From assembly GCA_014529675.2 (NCBI GenBank), contig CP076040.1:744001-808000 (forward strand): a stretch of 64,000 bases of DNA. Reading direction: 5' to 3'. The position numbers and the translations under genes are program-made. Below the pieces are notes generated by a model that saw nothing but the letters and a program-made list of their open reading frames with translations, searched no databases and had not been told where the DNA came from. Source of the stretch: Opitutia bacterium ISCC 52 (GTDB taxonomy: Bacteria > Verrucomicrobiota > Verrucomicrobiia > Opitutales > UBA2995). Positions 37,512 to 46,580 of the stretch are shown piece by piece. The stretch's first letter is position 1. Every line of letters starts with the position of its first letter.

Positions 37512-38609
37512 CTATAATCTGAAATTCCAATCAGATGTGATCGCGGTAAGCATACGGTGTGAATTCTCAGCCATAATGTCTGCTGTAAATAAAGTCTTCA
37601 CTCTTTGCTTGGCCGCTTCTCCCATCTTAGCCCTCAAATCATGGTTGGATACTAGAAGGTTTATGGCTGCAGACAACTCTTCTACAGAACCGGGTTCTAT
37701 CAGGTATCCAACTTCTTTGTCTTTGATCACTTCAATCGCTCCACCGGCAGAACAGCCAATAACTGGTTTTCCAAAACTCATCGCCTCTATGTAGATGAGT
37801 CCGAAGGATTCGTATAGCGAAGGTGCAGCAAAGATATCACAATTATTGTACTCTTCCACTTTCTGTTCATGAGTAATCTCTCCAAGGAAGGTGACTTCTG
37901 CTGTGTTGGAAGGATTCTCTTCATTGAATATATTCTGGTAGACGTTTTCGGGATCTTCTCCGGCGATTCTAAACTGGAGGTTCGCATGTTTATTTCTGAG
38001 TAGTGGAATTGCTTTCAAAAATGTGTGGATGCCTTTTCTAGATTCCAGTCTGCCTAGAAATAAGATGTTTAGAGTGTCTCCAGATGATTGGGTTGGCTCT
38101 ATCGTTTGTCCTTCCATGATGGAGGTGCCATGGGGGATTATTCTGATTTTGGAAGGAGAAATATTCATCTGATGTGCAATCAAATGACTATGTTGGTAGG
38201 TATGAGAGAGCTTAATGTTGCTCCGTTTAAACATCCAGATTTCCAGTAGTTCGATAAGATCGACTTTAGAACTGCGCCAATTGCCATACTGCCTAAGCTG
38301 GCCGGTAGATGAGCTAAACCGTGTGATTAGCGGTTTGCGGTTTGCAATAAATGTATAGGACAGGCATAAATATAGATAGTTTGTCGTTTCTAGAACATCG
38401 ATAGGTTTTTCCCTATTTAGCTTCATTATCCTAAGAGCTACGCGTATGTTTAGTGCGAGTCTACTTAAGCGTTTCTTGATTTTTGTTGGTAGAGAATAGG
38501 GGTCTCCTTTGATCTTTCCGAAACTGTCCTTCAGGTAATGAACCGTCACATTTGGAGGGAGAGTTTTTACAGTTTTGGAGTCCAATCCTTCCTCGGCAAC
38601 GTACAGCAA
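37512..38609 (-). pseudogene. GT4-type glycosyltransferase, body of a gene interrupted by an early TAA
   Basis: 365 residues cover most of a GT-B glycosyltransferase: donor site GRLESRKGIHTFLKAI (about residue 190) and the E-x7-E motif in PSLYESFGLIYIEAMSFG. TTG 38609 is only the first available start after the stop. The same frame extends upstream through TAA (38625-38627) to ATG 38726, giving a family-typical N-terminus. A CAA-to-TAA change at codon 34 would explain it. A protein begun at 38609 lacks the first beta-strand and glycine loop and is probably inactive. Confidence 0.82.
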
Positions 38610-38624
38610 GAGAATCTCCTCGCA

Positions 38625-38726
38625 TTAGGGAGCCAGGTAGCGGGCTAAGTCGTAGTAATGCATTCCCACTCCTCCGCCGGATTTTGTCCTGGACGGAAAG
38701 AAGGGTGTTACGATGCAAAAGCGCAT
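38625..38726 (-). pseudogene. N-terminal fragment of the interrupted glycosyltransferase
   Basis: Thirty-three codons: MRFCIVTPFFPSRTKSGGG, then V-G-M-H-Y-Y-D-L-A-R-Y-L-A-P and TAA. This is the classical start of a GT4 enzyme (first strand plus Gly-rich loop and following helix). It is in the same frame as the body at 37512-38609 with four codons between stop and TTG. Full gene would be 404 residues. Confidence 0.78.
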
Positions 38727-38759
38727 ATTAGATTTTAGGACTAAGCTTTTATGCGGGAG

Positions 38760-39050
38760 TTAGACTTCCTCTTGATCCCGATGAACGGTGTCTGGAGTGA
38801 AGCCAGGAATACAAATTGCCATATATTCTGCTCCTTCTTCTTCGGGGGTGCTGTATAGAACCCATTCTCCAGCAGAGGTAATAACTGCCTGGCCTGCCTC
38901 GATTACTAAGGTGTCTATTTGAGTTTTAACCTGAAGCTTGCCTCTTAAAACGACTGTGTACTCATCAAATTCGGGTGTTTGTCCAGGTTCTATCCAGCCG
39001 CCGGGGCTTTGCATACGAGCAATGCTCACAGAAGAGGTTTGGGTATTCAT
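38760..39050 (-). CDS. Small cupin-domain protein
   Basis: 96 residues, a single cupin barrel: GQTPEFDEYTVVLRGKLQV (motif 1 with E and no clear paired histidines) and V-I-E-A-G-Q-A-V-I-T-S-A-G-E-W-V (motif 2 with Glu/Trp where His is usual). Metal site therefore looks degenerate. Function unknown. Divergent from the cytochrome-TPR gene across a 217-base gap holding a 22-bp palindrome. Confidence 0.78.
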   Translation of the reverse strand: MNTQTSSVSIARMQSPGGWIEPGQTPEFDEYTVVLRGKLQVKTQIDTLVIEAGQAVITSAGEWVLYSTPEEEGAEYMAICIPGFTPDTVHRDQEEV

Positions 39051-39184
39051 ATTCCCGATATACTCTTCTATTATCTTAGGTTTATTGCCCGCTGCTTCGA
39101 TTATGGTTGGTGATTAAATCTTTCTGGCCATGTGTCTCAAAAGAATAATTACACACTGTCATACAGTTCCTGGCTTGGTTATAG

Positions 39185-39206
39185 CAATCAATCTCGAGAT
39201 TGATTG
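39185..39206. promoter_or_regulatory. Perfect 22-bp palindrome between cupin and cytochrome genes
   Basis: Arms CAATCAATCTC / GAGATTGATTG with no spacer, 62 bases before the ATG at 39268 and 135 bases from the cupin start. It lacks a T-tract and sits in a divergent promoter region, so an operator is more likely than a terminator. Confidence 0.65.
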
Positions 39207-39267
39207 TTGTTTATCTGGGGAGAAAGTGCGTTGCATTCCTGCTCAAAATGTATGGTTATAGCGCTTT

Positions 39268-41529
39268 ATGTGGAATCTTAATCTACAAAGACAATTACCT
39301 AAGCAAGCCCTGGTTCTTGCGTTTGGATTTACTTTAGCGGACCTTCACGGTGAGACAATCACTTGGTCTGAACATGTTGCTCCCATTCTATACCAGAATT
39401 GCATTACCTGCCATAGAGAAGAGGCTGTGGCTCCTTTCTCGCTCTTAAGCTACGATGACTCAAAAGATCGTGCAGAAAAGATAGTGGAAGCAGTTGGAAC
39501 CAAGGCTATGCCACCGTGGATGCCTGCACCTTTTCATGGTCCAAGCATAATGGGTGAGCGTCGACTTTCCGATGAGGAAATAGGTGTGATCAGTCAGTGG
39601 GCGGAGCAGGGAGCAAAGCGTGGCAGTTCGCGACGAGCCCCCAAGGCACCTAAGTTTTCAGATACTTGGACGATGGGTGAACCAGACTTGGTGTTACAGC
39701 TTCAGGAGTCCTACACTCATTCTGAAGATGGAAACGAACTATTTAGAAACTTTGTGATTCCAGTGCCTCTTACTGAGCCAAAACATGTGCAATTGGTGGA
39801 GTTCTTACCGGGTGCACAATCATCGATACGCCAAGCAATCATCCAAGTGGATGAATCGGATGGGTCTCGTCGCAGGGATGCTACCGATGCTGGGCCAGGC
39901 TTTCCCGGAGGCAGATTGATTAAAACTCTCAATTCTTCTGGGCAGTTTATTGGCTGGTCATCAGGTCGCAATCCTTACGAGGCACACGAAGGTACCTCGT
40001 GGCTATTGCAGCCGAACACAAATCTGGTTGTTCAACTGCGAATGCAAGCTACAGAAACACCGGAAGTTATTAACCCAAGGATCGGACTTTATTTTTCGGA
40101 AGCGGCACCTACCAAGCCGACGGACTATTTTTTACTACGTTCCAGTGGAATCGATATCCCGGCTGGCGAAAGGAATCATCTTGTAGAGCAAAGCCTAAAT
40201 GTTCCCGTTGCTGTCTCTGTTCTTGGTATTTTGCCGCGTGTTCATACCTTGGCAAAAAATGTAGAGCTACTTGCCGAGCTTCCTAACGGGCAGCAGCAAT
40301 GGATGCTAAGGATTCCTGAGTGGGATCCGAAATGGCAGAGGGACTATCGTTTTGAGGAGCCCATGGTAATCCCAGCCGGCTCGAAGATGTTGGTTCGGTA
40401 CACATTCGATAACTCAGCCGCAAATAGTAGAAATCCACATAGTCCACCGAAACGAGTCATCTTGGATCAAACTTCCTCCGACGAAGTGGCCGAAGTGTTC
40501 ATCGAATTGCTTCTCCACAATCCTGAAGATAGGGCTGCGGTTCAGAATGCCCAATTAGACTTTGAGATGCGTCAGGCCGGAGGAGGTGCTGAATATTTTT
40601 ATCAAGTGGGTGTGGAAATGGAGCAATTGGGACGTACCCAAGATGCTATCACTGCTTACGAGAGAACGGTTCAGGAAGATTCCACGCAGGCGAAAGCCAA
40701 CAATAGACTAGGAGCTATCTATGAAGGGCAGGGCAACAAGACTCAGGCTGAATATTATTACCGTGAAGCCATGGATGCTGATAGTTCTTTTCATGTTGCT
40801 CGGTTGAATCTGGGGCGATTTCTACGTAGAGCGAATCGTGAACAGGCGGCAGCAAAAATTTTTCAGGACACGTTGGATATTGATCCTACCTATTTGAGCG
40901 CACGAATTGAACTGTCATCTCTGCTGCTAGAGCAAAAGCTAGTAAAGTCGGCGATCAAACTCCTCGAAGACGGGTTGAAGCTCGATCCATCGGAGCCCTA
41001 TCTGAATCTGCAGGTAGGGAAGTTATATGTCATGGATAAGAAGCCTGAGGCTTCCATGCGTTTCTTTGAGGTTGCTGCTAAAGGAACCGAAGAAAATCTA
41101 AAGTATGAGATTCCTCTGAATTCCGTGCTGATTGAAGCGCATTTGATTCCTGCTCGAATGTTCGATGCCGGCGGTAACCCAGAACAAATGCATTATTTTC
41201 TCGATCAGATATTTGAGATTGATCCTGCCAATGTCGAAGCTCGGTTGATGCTGGTGAACAAGCTATTGGAGTCGCGACAGGAAGTAGAAGCGCGCAAGCA
41301 TTTGGAATTTCTTCTTAAATTGCCACCAGAAGAGCAGCCCGCTCCTCCTCAATTGATTGCCATCCTTTCCTTCCCGCAAGGGGTGCGACTTTTAGCAGAT
41401 GTCTATAAGCGCACGCAACGGGCTGAGATCGGAAAAGGAATTCTAACCCAGGCGTTGGATGTGGCGAAACAGAGAAGGCATCAAATCTGGATTACCCAAT
41501 TGCAAAACGACCTTGCACGTTATCGGTAA
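39268..41529 (+). CDS. c-type cytochrome / copper-monooxygenase-like protein with TPR tail
   Basis: 753 residues. N-terminal export segment, then C-I-T-C-H (heme c attachment, about residue 50) with MPPWMP as likely axial Met region, next a middle domain of about 300 residues rich in beta strands resembling ascorbate-dependent copper monooxygenase folds (recognition weak), and from about residue 440 at least five TPR repeats. Periplasmic redox or enzyme function is likely; substrate unknown. Single gene with a 22-bp palindrome in its promoter region and a bidirectional terminator downstream. Confidence 0.72.
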   Translation: MWNLNLQRQLPKQALVLAFGFTLADLHGETITWSEHVAPILYQNCITCHREEAVAPFSLLSYDDSKDRAEKIVEAVGTKAMPPWMPAPFHGPSIMGERRLSDEEIGVISQWAEQGAKRGSSRRAPKAPKFSDTWTMGEPDLVLQLQESYTHSEDGNELFRNFVIPVPLTEPKHVQLVEFLPGAQSSIRQAIIQVDESDGSRRRDATDAGPGFPGGRLIKTLNSSGQFIGWSSGRNPYEAHEGTSWLLQPNTNLVVQLRMQATETPEVINPRIGLYFSEAAPTKPTDYFLLRSSGIDIPAGERNHLVEQSLNVPVAVSVLGILPRVHTLAKNVELLAELPNGQQQWMLRIPEWDPKWQRDYRFEEPMVIPAGSKMLVRYTFDNSAANSRNPHSPPKRVILDQTSSDEVAEVFIELLLHNPEDRAAVQNAQLDFEMRQAGGGAEYFYQVGVEMEQLGRTQDAITAYERTVQEDSTQAKANNRLGAIYEGQGNKTQAEYYYREAMDADSSFHVARLNLGRFLRRANREQAAAKIFQDTLDIDPTYLSARIELSSLLLEQKLVKSAIKLLEDGLKLDPSEPYLNLQVGKLYVMDKKPEASMRFFEVAAKGTEENLKYEIPLNSVLIEAHLIPARMFDAGGNPEQMHYFLDQIFEIDPANVEARLMLVNKLLESRQEVEARKHLEFLLKLPPEEQPAPPQLIAILSFPQGVRLLADVYKRTQRAEIGKGILTQALDVAKQRRHQIWITQLQNDLARYR

Positions 41530-41573
41530 TAAACAGCTGGGCGCATTGGAGAAGTTTCTAGGTTCGTATATAG

Positions 41574-41608
41574 AAAAGGCCTCAATCGCTAGACGACCGA
41601 GGCCTTTG
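41574..41608. terminator. Bidirectional terminator between convergent genes
   Basis: AAAGGCCTC / GAGGCCTTT, a 9-bp perfect stem with a 15-base loop, T-rich on both sides. It separates the cytochrome-TPR gene (+) from the pyruvate oxidoreductase gene (-). Confidence 0.75.
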
Positions 41609-41628
41609 AAATAATTGATGGGTTGGTT

Positions 41629-44600
41629 CTAGCTTTCGACTACTCCAGGTTCGCCTGCTTCTTCCTGGAGTGCTTCAGCTCCTTTTTCCCAGACATCGTC
41701 ACGGGTTATATCGCCACTCTCGAGTTTTGCTAAGATCTCCTTCTGCGTGGCATAATCGATGTTTTCTTGTCCTGCCCGAGATTGCATCATGCGCCATGCT
41801 TTTCGACGCTCAATGACGAAGAGAACCATCTGCCGCGACAAGGATAAGTAAACAGGATTACCGCTAGGGTCCTGAACTAGGATATAGGTGCCATAGTCAG
41901 GGACATAGGCGCGTGCATCACTCTTAAGGTAGCGTTTGTTGACCACATCCTTTTGCTCAACGCACCAGATGAGATTGTCTAGCTTAATCAGGTCGGCTGC
42001 TTGTTCTTCTTTGATACGCTTGATGTGTCTGCGGAAACGACCTTCCGTTGCACACCAATGGGCAACGGTTAAGTTGTATTTTTCTTTGTTCCAAGCATAG
42101 CTCGCCTGCATCCAGTCTCGGTTGGGATTTTTGTTTCCCTTGATGCTAAAGGATTCTTGGTACGTTTCCCCCAGATCTGGATTTGAAACAAACTCAGGTA
42201 GTCCGCGGCTGTCGCGAATGCCTACGGCCTGTCGGGTTGCCATATCATCACCCACGCCGTGTTCTGGCTGACAGGTGGTATAACAGAGGTGGAAAGAAGT
42301 TCCTCTATATTCGAGCCCTTCGAGAATGGATCCGTAGAGTTTCGTAACGTCCGCCATAGACACTTGTGAAACATAGGGCGATCCATGACCGCTCACAAAT
42401 GATTCAGCGATGTTCTTCATCTCAACCAGTTTTCCCTGTGAAGCGGCACCGATTTGGTTCATGTCGAAGCCCCCCGTCATTGGAGATGAATCAGAGTTTT
42501 GACCGCCCGTATTAGAATACACCTGAGTGTCCAGCATGAGCATCTTTACGTTGGGACGGTTTTGTAGGATCACTTTGGATACGTTTTGATATCCAATGTC
42601 ACCCATAGCTCCATCACCTCCGACGCACCATACCTTTGGCATCTCTTTGATTTCCTGATCGGTCATCAAGGTGTCGCTGAAATGGGTGTAATCGAAATAT
42701 TCCACTTCAGTGAGATTGTCTCCATCCAGGATATGGTCACATAAACGTTCTGGAATGACTGAGGTACGAGCGTTGTCCAAAATGAAGCTTTCCCCCATCA
42801 ACCAAGAGATCGTCGCCCCGTCCTGGAAGAGAGAGTTCATCCAAGGATAAGGGTGCGGGTTGTTGGGTGGGGTCGATCCATAAACTGTATTACAACCTGT
42901 ATGGGCACCCATGGCCATGACCGACATGCCATTGTCAGCTCGTCCGTCGATGGTCTGAATATGCTTATGGTTAAATGCATCCTGACGCATCACTGCTACC
43001 AGAGCATCGATGGTCTGCTTATCGGAAATGTCTCCGTGCTCGGCTAGACGTTTATCTGTGTCGGCGTCGGTATCGCCTCCTAGCCCCATGATTGCATGGG
43101 AAACAGAGCGCTTGAGGTATGTGTAAGCATCTTCATCAGTCGCTTTGAGCTGTTTGAGTAATTCCTCGCCTTCTTTTTCGAGGCGACAGGATTTATTCAT
43201 CAAACGATCAGATTTATCATGATAGAGCGGACGCATATAGGCTTCTGTTACGGAGGCCAATGCGTGAAGCACAGACTTTTCTCCGCAACCAGCACAAGCG
43301 CCGTCGCCAGATGCGAGGGCTTTATAGGCTCCTGTCATCATCATGAGGTTCCGAAGGGTCGCAGGGCGTGATTCTTCTGGAGCGTTCGGGTTATATTTCC
43401 CTAAATACTTCTCATTCGTCTCAGGAAGAATATCGAGAAAAGCCGTAGCGGAAAGGACCCTCGCATTGTTTTCCTCAGTATCAGATTCCATTCGCAATGC
43501 ATCGTGGTCGCCACATTCGGTGACACACTCGCCGCAACCTTTGCAAAGGTCGGAAACAAAAATAGAGAAAATACCTCCATCGCCTGGTGAACGACGCTCC
43601 ATATTGGAGAAGATGGCATTCACTTTATTGTAAGCGAGTGGAAGCTTTTCAGCGATGTCTGCAAATTGTTGTTTTGAACGATCCGTGATGGTGTCGAGCT
43701 TGTTGATCTCGTCGATTACAACGGAAGGGAGCGGCGTCTTTTCCTTCGCCTTCACGACCGCATTCATCACCTCACGGGCGGCTGAATCGATGGTTGGGAT
43801 TGCTTTGATCATGTTCACTCGGTCATCCCCGTTGGAAACGTAGTTGGTAAACGCTGTTTCAAGAATCGTACTAAGTTCGTGAGTCGTGGTCGGGAGTGCC
43901 GTATCCGGACAGGCTGTAATACAAGCCATGCACTGGGTGCAATTTTCCGGATAGTAAACGGGCGTTTCGCGGCGTGCACCGTATTTTGACGCGGTGGCTC
44001 CTGATGCGGCAGCCATCACCCCTACAGCGGCTAGTGGAGAAGCAGGTTGGTTGTATCCGAGGCCAGAACGGTACTCGTTGTCGAAAGTCTCCGTTTTATA
44101 CATCGGAATTCGTTCTTCCTGCTTTTCAGGTTTAGGTGTCGAACAGCCACACATCGGGCCGCAGTCACCATCTGAATCAACATTTGGAAGGAGCAATTCA
44201 CCACGCATGGCAGATCGATCCGGAGCATCCGTGGCGCCGTATTCTACTTTTTGTAAACGCTCACCTCCTTGGATCATGACTTCCATGTTGGAGTCGATAA
44301 CCGATTCACCAAAGCGGCCGAATTTTTTCACATATTGTGCACGGACGAGTTCACGATAATTGTCCTCCGAGATATTGTGATCACTCAGTAGGGTGGACAG
44401 TTTGAAAAATGCTCCCAGGAATGAGTTTCCTTGCATCCGAAGTTGTAACTCGGGGCGAGACGTTGCCTTCTTCGCAATGTCAAAACCTGGCAAAATGTAT
44501 ACCTGAAGTTTCTTTTCGATGATCGTCTGCCTGGCCGCGGGTGGAATTCGTTGCCACGCCGTATCCGGATCTTCGTTGGATTCCCAAACAAATATACCGC

Positions 44601-46317
44601 CTTCGACTATACCATCGAGTGGATCAATATGAGTGAATGCTTTGGGGTCACAGCACAGGACCACGTTTACATGACGCAAGTCGCAGTTGACGCGTGCGCG
44701 CTCAGGGCTTGCTACGAGGAAAAACTCTGTTGGAGCTCCTTTTTTCTCAGAACCGTATTTGGGATTCGCTGAGATGTGGATGAGCTCTTCAAGATGTCCA
44801 TGGGCATCGGTTTTACCTCTTTCTTTGGCTACTTTATCACCAATTTCACCAATGATTTCTGAAAGATTTTTACCGGTGGTGATCATTCCCCAACCACCGA
44901 TAGAGTGAAGTCGAACAGCGATGGAACCTTCGGGAAGGAGTGAAGGTGTTTCTTTTGATACCACTCTATAAGGATGGTCGATACCTAGCGTGAAAAAGGA
45001 GGCCCCATCGTCTCGATGTTTTCCATCCTGCCTTTTGATTTTACCGGTGGCATATTGCCAGGCTCCCAAGGTATCTTCCGGACGAAAGTCGCGTGACCCG
45101 AGTCCATAAATACCTGAGAAGATCCGTGGCATTTCTTCCAGGGTGATGTCTGACAAATGTTCATGGGCAAATCCGTTCTGATTCTCGATCGCCTTGGTTA
45201 GTGCTGTTCGAACATCTCTTGCTAGCGGATTGTCCCCCGCCATTGGCTCATCTGTTCTTTCGATGATGATGACGTCCTTCTTACCAGCCAACGCACGGAC
45301 AATGGCTGCTTCCGGGAAAGGGCGGATCACGTTGACGTGAACAACTCCAGCCTCTTCTCCAAAATTCTCCCGGATATAATCTATGCCAGCCTCGATGTTC
45401 TCTGCACTGGATCCGAGTGTGACGAATACCGTATCGGAATTTGCTGTATTGTATTCGCTGATAAAACCGTATTGGCGCCCTGTAAGCTTACCGAATTCGT
45501 CGTATGCTTCCTGTAGGAAGTCGAGGATAGGTTCTACGAAGTTATTCCTGCGAGCTGCTACCCCATTCATATAGTGCTCCTGATTTTGCACAGGGCCTAT
45601 GAGCGCCGGGTTCTTTAAGTCTATAACTTTGGGGATGCGTCGACGTGTCGGGCCAAAAAGGACCTTCTGAGACTCGGTCGGACAATCAATGATGTCATCT
45701 GGAGAGCCCAAGTATTCACGCAGAAGCTCCGATTCATGCATGTGAAAGGTTCTTTCCAGGTGGGTTGTCAAAAAGCCATCCTGAATATTCATGCCCGGAG
45801 TCAGTGCGTTTTCAGTCACCTTGCGCAATATGAGTGCCTGATCAGCTGCTTGCTGAGCGTCTTTGGCAAAGAGCATGATCCAACCGGTGTCTAGCGCGGC
45901 ATAAATGTCATCATGGCCGCAATGCACATTCAGTGCGTGCTTGGTCAGGGCGCGTGCTCCGACTTCCAATACCATGGTAGAAAGTTTGCCCGGAGCATGG
46001 TAGTATTGCTCCACACCGTAAACGATACCTTGCCCAGATGTGAAATTGACCGTGCGTTTTCCCGTGACGGAGTAGGCGATTGCTCCCCCTTGGGCTGCGT
46101 GTTCACCTTCGCATTCGATCGCAATTTTCTGGCGACCAAAGACATTCAGTTTTCCTTCCGCAAAGGATTGCTGATACATTTCGCCTTGCTCTGTGCTCGG
46201 CGTAATCGGGTAAAAAATCCCTCCGTCTGTGATTCTCGCCTCCGTGTAATATGCGACGAGCTGGTTTCCGTTAGTGGTAATTCGTATACCGGGGTATTTA
46301 GGATTAGATGCTATCAT
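41629..46317 (-). CDS. nifJ: Pyruvate:ferredoxin/flavodoxin oxidoreductase, single-chain and unusually long
   Basis: About 1562 residues from ATG 46317 (an ORF to 46374 adds an unlikely 19 residues). Decarboxylates pyruvate to acetyl-CoA and reduces ferredoxin. Domains in order: pyrimidine-binding domain I, domain II, gamma domain (SIGGWGMITTGKNL), Cys-rich linker with C-G-P-M-C-G-C near residue 720, [4Fe-4S] motif CTQCMACITACP near 792, a second CKGCGECVTEC near 924, then the ThDP domain with GDGACAGCGEKS near 1002 and GGDGAMGDIGYQN. Typical NifJ is roughly 1200 residues; the extra length lies between the two clusters and in the C-terminal region. Confidence 0.9.
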   Translation of the reverse strand: MIASNPKYPGIRITTNGNQLVAYYTEARITDGGIFYPITPSTEQGEMYQQSFAEGKLNVFGRQKIAIECEGEHAAQGGAIAYSVTGKRTVNFTSGQGIVYGVEQYYHAPGKLSTMVLEVGARALTKHALNVHCGHDDIYAALDTGWIMLFAKDAQQAADQALILRKVTENALTPGMNIQDGFLTTHLERTFHMHESELLREYLGSPDDIIDCPTESQKVLFGPTRRRIPKVIDLKNPALIGPVQNQEHYMNGVAARRNNFVEPILDFLQEAYDEFGKLTGRQYGFISEYNTANSDTVFVTLGSSAENIEAGIDYIRENFGEEAGVVHVNVIRPFPEAAIVRALAGKKDVIIIERTDEPMAGDNPLARDVRTALTKAIENQNGFAHEHLSDITLEEMPRIFSGIYGLGSRDFRPEDTLGAWQYATGKIKRQDGKHRDDGASFFTLGIDHPYRVVSKETPSLLPEGSIAVRLHSIGGWGMITTGKNLSEIIGEIGDKVAKERGKTDAHGHLEELIHISANPKYGSEKKGAPTEFFLVASPERARVNCDLRHVNVVLCCDPKAFTHIDPLDGIVEGGIFVWESNEDPDTAWQRIPPAARQTIIEKKLQVYILPGFDIAKKATSRPELQLRMQGNSFLGAFFKLSTLLSDHNISEDNYRELVRAQYVKKFGRFGESVIDSNMEVMIQGGERLQKVEYGATDAPDRSAMRGELLLPNVDSDGDCGPMCGCSTPKPEKQEERIPMYKTETFDNEYRSGLGYNQPASPLAAVGVMAAASGATASKYGARRETPVYYPENCTQCMACITACPDTALPTTTHELSTILETAFTNYVSNGDDRVNMIKAIPTIDSAAREVMNAVVKAKEKTPLPSVVIDEINKLDTITDRSKQQFADIAEKLPLAYNKVNAIFSNMERRSPGDGGIFSIFVSDLCKGCGECVTECGDHDALRMESDTEENNARVLSATAFLDILPETNEKYLGKYNPNAPEESRPATLRNLMMMTGAYKALASGDGACAGCGEKSVLHALASVTEAYMRPLYHDKSDRLMNKSCRLEKEGEELLKQLKATDEDAYTYLKRSVSHAIMGLGGDTDADTDKRLAEHGDISDKQTIDALVAVMRQDAFNHKHIQTIDGRADNGMSVMAMGAHTGCNTVYGSTPPNNPHPYPWMNSLFQDGATISWLMGESFILDNARTSVIPERLCDHILDGDNLTEVEYFDYTHFSDTLMTDQEIKEMPKVWCVGGDGAMGDIGYQNVSKVILQNRPNVKMLMLDTQVYSNTGGQNSDSSPMTGGFDMNQIGAASQGKLVEMKNIAESFVSGHGSPYVSQVSMADVTKLYGSILEGLEYRGTSFHLCYTTCQPEHGVGDDMATRQAVGIRDSRGLPEFVSNPDLGETYQESFSIKGNKNPNRDWMQASYAWNKEKYNLTVAHWCATEGRFRRHIKRIKEEQAADLIKLDNLIWCVEQKDVVNKRYLKSDARAYVPDYGTYILVQDPSGNPVYLSLSRQMVLFVIERRKAWRMMQSRAGQENIDYATQKEILAKLESGDITRDDVWEKGAEALQEEAGEPGVVES

Positions 46318-46580
46318 ATACAATATATAGAGAAGAATTTCGGAAATGAAACGGCAGCGACCTTTCGATCCCAACCAATCCCTGCAACTGGTCTGCCAAG
46401 GCCTATTTCCTTAAAAATCGGTCACTAAGTCCAGAAAAATGAAAAACAGCCCTCCAAGAGCCCGTTTTATTAGCAGATTCGAACACCGTTTAAAAACCAG
46501 ATTACCTACCTTAGTTATCCGCACTCCGGCAGCTTTTGGGGTATGAAAGCCTCTAATCGAACTGAGGAACTGGCCTCAAC

